Shown here piece by piece: positions 51,249-55,048 of a stretch of DNA of 55,048 nt (position 1 is the first letter of the stretch; every line of letters begins with the position of its first letter). The notes beneath the pieces are model-generated. The model was not told the origin of the DNA. It was given only the letters and a program-made list of their open reading frames with translations, and searched no databases. Origin of the DNA: Clostridium sp. (GTDB lineage Bacteria; Bacillota; Clostridia; Clostridiales; Clostridiaceae); assembly GCF_030532265.1 (NCBI RefSeq), contig NZ_JAUNLM010000005.1, positions 7,910 to 62,957 of the forward strand. The letters are read 5' to 3'. A program made the translations under genes and the position numbers.

Positions 51249-52487
51249 ATGAAATATTGTAATAAATGTGGAAATAAATTAGAAAGTTCAGCTAAGTTTT
51301 GTAATAAATGTGGGAATAAAATTATTAAAAATGAAGTAGAAATATCATCTAATAATACTAAAGATTTATCTAATGAAGAGTTATCAAAAAATAATGATAT
51401 TAATATAAAGAGTAATCTTGACACTAATTCTAATAATATTATTAATAAAAATAAAATTAATATTGATGAGTCAAAATATAGTAAAAGCAAAATTAATGAA
51501 TCACAAAAATCCGATTCTAATGATTTAGATAAAACTACACTATATGATAAAAATGATTATGATTTAAACAATAATATTAATAATTCATCTAAAGAAACTA
51601 TTAATAAAAATACTAATAATATAATTAACAATAATAAAATAGATGAGGAATCATATTCTTATGATGACCAAATTAAACCTAAAAATAAAAAAAAGAAATA
51701 CATAATAATAAGTATAATTATTATAGTTATTTTATCCATTGGTAGTTTCATTTATTTTTCAAGAGATTCGCTAATGTATAATCATTATGTAAATAAAGCA
51801 GATTCTGCTACATCTACTTTTGAAAAATTAAAAGATTATAATAATGCTTTAGAATATAGATATAATGATGATGTTATTAATTCAATATATAATGTATTAA
51901 AAGGTGATTCATCATTCATAGATGAAATGTCTCCTCTTACTAACTTGAATAAAGAAGATACCAATAAATTAATATATAAATTATGTACATTTTATGCGGA
52001 TAAAAACTTTGATGGCAAAAACTACGATGCATGCCTTAGTTACTTATCTTTAGCTAAGAAATATGGCTATAACGAAAAAGATTATATAAACTATAACGAA
52101 TTAATGAAAAAAATAGATGAATCAAAAGAAAACCATAAATCTACAGATTCATCACAAAATATTTATAGTTTTAAAAATGAGACTCCAACTAATAATATTC
52201 CTAAAAATATTTATGATTATAAAGGAGATTATTTAATTCCCTATAGTAACTCAAGTTATATAGATAAATCTGATATTAATCAGTACAACAAAGAAACATT
52301 AGCTCTTATGAGAAATGAAATTTATGCAAGACATGGTTATATATTTGGAACAGAACCTTATAAATCATATTTTAATTCAAAGTCTTGGTATTCTCCAGAT
52401 TCATCATTTAAAGGTGATGATAAAGAACTTAATGAATATGAAGTAGCAAATGTAAAAACTATAAAATCAGTTGAAAATTCTAAGTAA
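51249..52487 (+). CDS. Zinc-ribbon membrane protein with C-terminal YARHG domain
   Basis: About 412 residues. The zinc ribbon KYCNKCGNKLESSAKFCNKC is followed by ~120 residues of very Asn/Ser/Lys-rich linker, a membrane helix (~154-175, IIISIIIIVILSIGSFIYF), a tetratricopeptide-like helical stretch, and a C-terminal YARHG domain (MRNEIYARHGYIFGTEPYKS then FNSKSWYSP). YARHG domains are extracellular and presumed to bind peptidoglycan or another wall component. The ATG at 51249 follows AGAGGTG, only 11 nt after the TcaA-like stop, so the genes are coupled. Low-complexity linkers of this kind are common in clostridial wall proteins. Confidence 0.85.
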   Translation: MKYCNKCGNKLESSAKFCNKCGNKIIKNEVEISSNNTKDLSNEELSKNNDINIKSNLDTNSNNIINKNKINIDESKYSKSKINESQKSDSNDLDKTTLYDKNDYDLNNNINNSSKETINKNTNNIINNNKIDEESYSYDDQIKPKNKKKKYIIISIIIIVILSIGSFIYFSRDSLMYNHYVNKADSATSTFEKLKDYNNALEYRYNDDVINSIYNVLKGDSSFIDEMSPLTNLNKEDTNKLIYKLCTFYADKNFDGKNYDACLSYLSLAKKYGYNEKDYINYNELMKKIDESKENHKSTDSSQNIYSFKNETPTNNIPKNIYDYKGDYLIPYSNSSYIDKSDINQYNKETLALMRNEIYARHGYIFGTEPYKSYFNSKSWYSPDSSFKGDDKELNEYEVANVKTIKSVENSK

Positions 52488-52502
52488 AAGAAGGTAATAT
52501 AA

Positions 52503-53396
52503 ATGAAGAAATTTATGAAATTCATTTTATTAACATTAAGTTTATCAATACTTTTATTTGGTTGTACTAATAATAAATCTAAAGTTAATTCATCTGATTC
52601 TAATACTGTTAATTCAAAAATAAATTCTGAATCAGATAATATAATCAATGATACTAAAGATATTGATAAATCTAACGATAAAGAAAAGAAAAATACTAAA
52701 GATACTAATTCTACATCTAATAATAAAAACTTAAATGAAAATAATCTTAATAAAAATACTAATAACTTAAAAAAGATAACTATAGTTATTGATCCAGGAC
52801 ATTCAAGTAAAAGCTCAAATGAAAAAGAATGTGTATCACCAGATTCAAAAGAAAAAAAATTAAAAGATACTAGTGGAGCAACTGGTGTGAGTAGTGGTAT
52901 ACCTGAATATACAATAACTCACAAAATAAGTATTAAATTAAAAAATTTATTAGAAAAAGAAGGTTATAATGTTATTTTAACTAAAGATAATATAAATGAA
53001 CAACGTAGTAATATAGAAAGAGCAAATATAGGAAATAAAGCTAATGCAAATCTACTAATACGAATTCATTGTGATGGAGTTGATTCACCAAGCGCTAAAG
53101 GAGCTTCTATACTTGTTCCTGAAGTGAAAGGATATATAACAGAAAATATAGCAAAGAAAAGTTATTCTTATGGTGAAAAGATACTAAACTCTTATACCAA
53201 AACTACTGGTATATATAATAGAGGTGTAGTTAAAAGAGACGATTTAACTGGATTTAATTGGTCAAAAGTTCCTGTTGTTTTACTTGAATTAGGATTTATT
53301 TCAAATCCTAAAGAAGATTCTTACCTAAGTAATGATAAAAATTATAATCAAATATGTGAAGGAATAGCTCAAGGCATTAATAATTGCTTTAAATAA
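52503..53396 (+). CDS. Lipoprotein N-acetylmuramoyl-L-alanine amidase
   Basis: A 297-residue protein. The signal peptide ends with lipobox LLFGC (Cys at ~21), followed by an Asn/Lys-rich linker of ~70 residues and an Amidase_3 domain: TIVIDPGHSSKSSNEKE (metal His), an expected Glu ligand in VSSGIPEYTITHKI, LIRIHCDGVDSPSA (second His) and VVLLELGFISNPKED (catalytic Glu). It should cut peptidoglycan stem peptides from glycan at the outer membrane face. It is the last gene of the TcaA-like/YARHG operon, 15 nt after the YARHG gene. The membrane-anchored enzyme beside two wall-sensing proteins suggests a cell-wall remodelling unit. Confidence 0.93.
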   Translation: MKKFMKFILLTLSLSILLFGCTNNKSKVNSSDSNTVNSKINSESDNIINDTKDIDKSNDKEKKNTKDTNSTSNNKNLNENNLNKNTNNLKKITIVIDPGHSSKSSNEKECVSPDSKEKKLKDTSGATGVSSGIPEYTITHKISIKLKNLLEKEGYNVILTKDNINEQRSNIERANIGNKANANLLIRIHCDGVDSPSAKGASILVPEVKGYITENIAKKSYSYGEKILNSYTKTTGIYNRGVVKRDDLTGFNWSKVPVVLLELGFISNPKEDSYLSNDKNYNQICEGIAQGINNCFK

Positions 53397-53419
53397 TTCT
53401 TAAACATTATAGTATAAAA

Positions 53420-53460
53420 TATAGACTGTAGATAAAAATTCTACGGTCTATATTTATTAT
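53420..53460 (+). terminator. Terminator of the TcaA-like/YARHG/amidase operon
   Basis: TATAGACTGTAGA pairs with TCTACGGTCTATA (one G-T wobble) around a 7-nt loop, followed by TTTATTATTG. Confidence 0.8.
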
Positions 53461-53559
53461 TGTATTAATATATAATAATTAATTTTTTATTATTAATACT
53501 TTATATTCAAACTTCTTGTTCTTTCTATATATAATAAATTAATTAATCAAATAAGAATT

Positions 53560-54939
53560 TTATAACTCTAATTCACTTAAATTTACCTTTTCCTCATTAA
53601 TTTCTTTTTCTAAAATTTCATTATTATTAACCTTATACTTAAATAATACAACTAAAGAACTTAATAAAGCTACCAAAAATGCTGGAACTACCCAACCTAA
53701 CCCTTTATCATAAAGTGGTAACCATCTAACTATACCTTCAAGGAATTTCATATTTAATGAAGTATTGCTTAATGCATAAATAACACTTACACAAGCTGTA
53801 ATTAAAACTGTTGCTGAATAAACTAACTTATTTCCCTTTAAAAGTTTATCAAACATTGCAAGTAAAATTAAAACAATAGCAACTGGATAAATTGCATCAA
53901 GTACAGGAACTGAAATACTTAAAATTTTTGTAAGTCCCATATTAGCAAGAACCATACTTGATAATGCTAAAACTCTAACCCAAGTTTTATAACTTATCTT
54001 TGAGTTTAATGTTACAAAATATTGACTGCATGATGTTATAAGTCCTACGCAAGTAGTAAGACAAGCTAGTGTAAATATTACTGCAAGAAGTACAGCTCCC
54101 ATATCTCCAAAAAGATATGTCATAACATTTGATAAAGTTTGAGCACCATTTTCAGTTGCTCCAAATCTACCACCACTGGTTGCACCTAAATGAGCAAGCA
54201 TTGAGTAAATTAAAATTAATAATCCACCTGCAAATACACCAGCTTTTACTGAATTTTTTACAACTGCCTTTTCTCCTTTTATTCCCTTTTGTTTAATTAC
54301 AAGTGAGATAACAATACCAAAATTTAATGCTGCAATTGTATCCATGGTCATATATCCTTCTAAGAATCCACTTACTAAAGGTGCATTTACATATTCTCCA
54401 GTTACTTCACCATAAGCACCTAATGGCTTAAAAATACTTGCAATAAATATTGAAAAAATTAATATTAATAACGTAGGAGTTAAAACTTTCCCCATACGAT
54501 CTACTAATTTAGATGGAGTTAAGCAAAGCCAATAAGCTACTGAAAAAAATATAAATGTATAAATAAATAATGCCAATCCATGAGATATAAAACCTTCTCC
54601 TAAATATGGTCTTACTGCCATTTCAAATGGTAAGCTTCCCGCCCTTGGTATTCCAAGTCCAGGTCCAATTGAAAGATAAATAAGAATTGTAAATACCGTT
54701 GCAAATAAAGGACTTACTCTACTTGCTAAATTATATAGTCCTGATGATTTTGCTACTGCAACTACACCTAAAATAGGAAATCCTACTGATGTAATTAAAA
54801 ATCCAATCATAGTAATCCAAGTATCTACTCCAGCTGACTGTCCTAAAAATGGCGGGAAAATTAAGTTTCCTGCACCAAAAAATAATGAGAAAAGCATTAA
54901 GCTTACTAATAATAAATCTTTTTTTGATAAATTTTTCAT
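53560..54939 (-). CDS. brnQ: Branched-chain amino-acid:cation symporter BrnQ
   Basis: About 459 residues with some 12 membrane helices of the LIVCS family: LMLFSLFFGAGNLIFPPFLGQSAG in the first helix, GIPRAGSLPFEMAVRPYLGEG (signature loop), EGYMTMDTIAALNFGIVI and LATTCVGLITSCSQYF-like (here LTTCVGLITSCSQYF). It imports leucine, isoleucine and valine with Na+ or H+. The ATG at 54937-54939 is preceded by GGGGGCG; a TTG five codons earlier would overlap that site. The leader holds a possible 10-codon ORF. It is the last feature at the right edge, transcribed toward the amidase terminator. Confidence 0.94.
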   Translation of the reverse strand: MKNLSKKDLLLVSLMLFSLFFGAGNLIFPPFLGQSAGVDTWITMIGFLITSVGFPILGVVAVAKSSGLYNLASRVSPLFATVFTILIYLSIGPGLGIPRAGSLPFEMAVRPYLGEGFISHGLALFIYTFIFFSVAYWLCLTPSKLVDRMGKVLTPTLLILIFSIFIASIFKPLGAYGEVTGEYVNAPLVSGFLEGYMTMDTIAALNFGIVISLVIKQKGIKGEKAVVKNSVKAGVFAGGLLILIYSMLAHLGATSGGRFGATENGAQTLSNVMTYLFGDMGAVLLAVIFTLACLTTCVGLITSCSQYFVTLNSKISYKTWVRVLALSSMVLANMGLTKILSISVPVLDAIYPVAIVLILLAMFDKLLKGNKLVYSATVLITACVSVIYALSNTSLNMKFLEGIVRWLPLYDKGLGWVVPAFLVALLSSLVVLFKYKVNNNEILEKEINEEKVNLSELEL

Positions 54940-54971
54940 TAAAAACGCCCCCAATTAATCAATTTTAAAAA

Positions 54972-55004
54972 TCATTCTAATTGTATGTCTCCTTCTATGT
55001 CCAT
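54972..55004 (-). CDS. Possible 10-residue leader peptide of brnQ
   Basis: Minus-strand ATG at 55002-55004, reading MDIEGDIQLE then TGA. A purine-rich GGGGGC lies 6 nt before it (55016-55011), the same site type as brnQ itself. It contains two Ile and one Leu codon out of ten. It could be a translated leader that senses branched-chain aminoacyl-tRNA, or just an abandoned frame; only about 30 nt lie between it and brnQ, and no terminator hairpin is visible there. Confidence 0.3.
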   Translation of the reverse strand: MDIEGDIQLE

Positions 55005-55048
55005 GAAATTGCCCCCTTTTAATTTATTTAACATTCTTTTTATATTTA

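Overview
The window is very AT-rich (well under a third G+C), with strong purine-rich ribosome-binding sites, several TTG starts and dense, mostly unidirectional gene packing. Together with selenium-dependent hydroxylase genes, a glycyl radical enzyme, zinc-ribbon envelope proteins and clostridial-type riboswitches, this points to an anaerobic Firmicute of the genus Clostridium (sensu stricto, C. perfringens-like). This is an inference from content; no rRNA is present. I see no rRNA, tRNA, CRISPR array, intact insertion sequence or complete prophage.

Layout. (1) 0.2-3.9 kb, minus strand: a rhodanese and the P-type Mg2+ ATPase mgtA. The mgtA leader carries an M-box riboswitch with its terminator, then a second, apparently translated attenuator. 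(2) 4.1-9.5 kb, plus strand: an OmpR-type response regulator, a sensor kinase, an anchored protein of unknown function, an anchored ferric-type binding protein and a GlpT/UhpT/PgtP-class organophosphate antiporter, which together look like an extracellular phosphate-ester sensing and uptake system. (3) 9.5-10.7 kb: a CGGC-domain protein and a DUF1097 membrane protein. (4) 10.8-26.3 kb, minus strand: a selenium-dependent molybdenum hydroxylase (SDMH) island. It holds cofactor and maturation genes (yqeC, mocA, yqeB, xdhC) and a sigma-54 activator. A textbook -24/-12 promoter with three copies of a candidate activator site follows, then ygeX, ygeY, a D-aminoacylase-like amidohydrolase, ssnA, a PreA-like reductase, a fused Fe-S/molybdopterin dehydrogenase and ridA. 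It is best read as a fermentative purine or related N-heterocycle degradation module. (5) 26.4-31.4 kb: an F6P-aldolase-family enzyme, a glycyl radical enzyme and its activase, with a divergent DeoR regulator and direct-repeat operators. (6) 31.5-34.7 kb: the complete preQ0/preQ1 operon queD-queE-folE-queC-queF under a preQ1-I riboswitch with a visible terminator/antiterminator switch. (7) 34.7-40.1 kb: an orphan holin-like protein, a phosphofructokinase, two tandem near-duplicate iron alcohol dehydrogenases, a MerR regulator with a 19-bp-spacer promoter, and two small membrane proteins. (8) 40.4-45.9 kb: htpG behind a perfect CIRCE element, a drug-type MFS exporter, a zinc-ribbon protein, two anchored coiled-coil proteins and an O6-alkylguanine methyltransferase. 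(9) 46-55 kb: an amino-acid permease behind a 28-nt palindrome; an envelope group of polysaccharide deacetylase, three zinc-ribbon membrane proteins (one TcaA-like, one YARHG) and a lipoprotein amidase; and a BrnQ branched-chain amino-acid transporter with a possible 10-residue leader peptide.

The most interesting signals are the dual M-box plus leader-ORF attenuator of mgtA, the sigma-54 control region inside the SDMH island, the preQ1 switch, the glycyl-radical/aldolase operon, and the zinc-ribbon envelope cluster.
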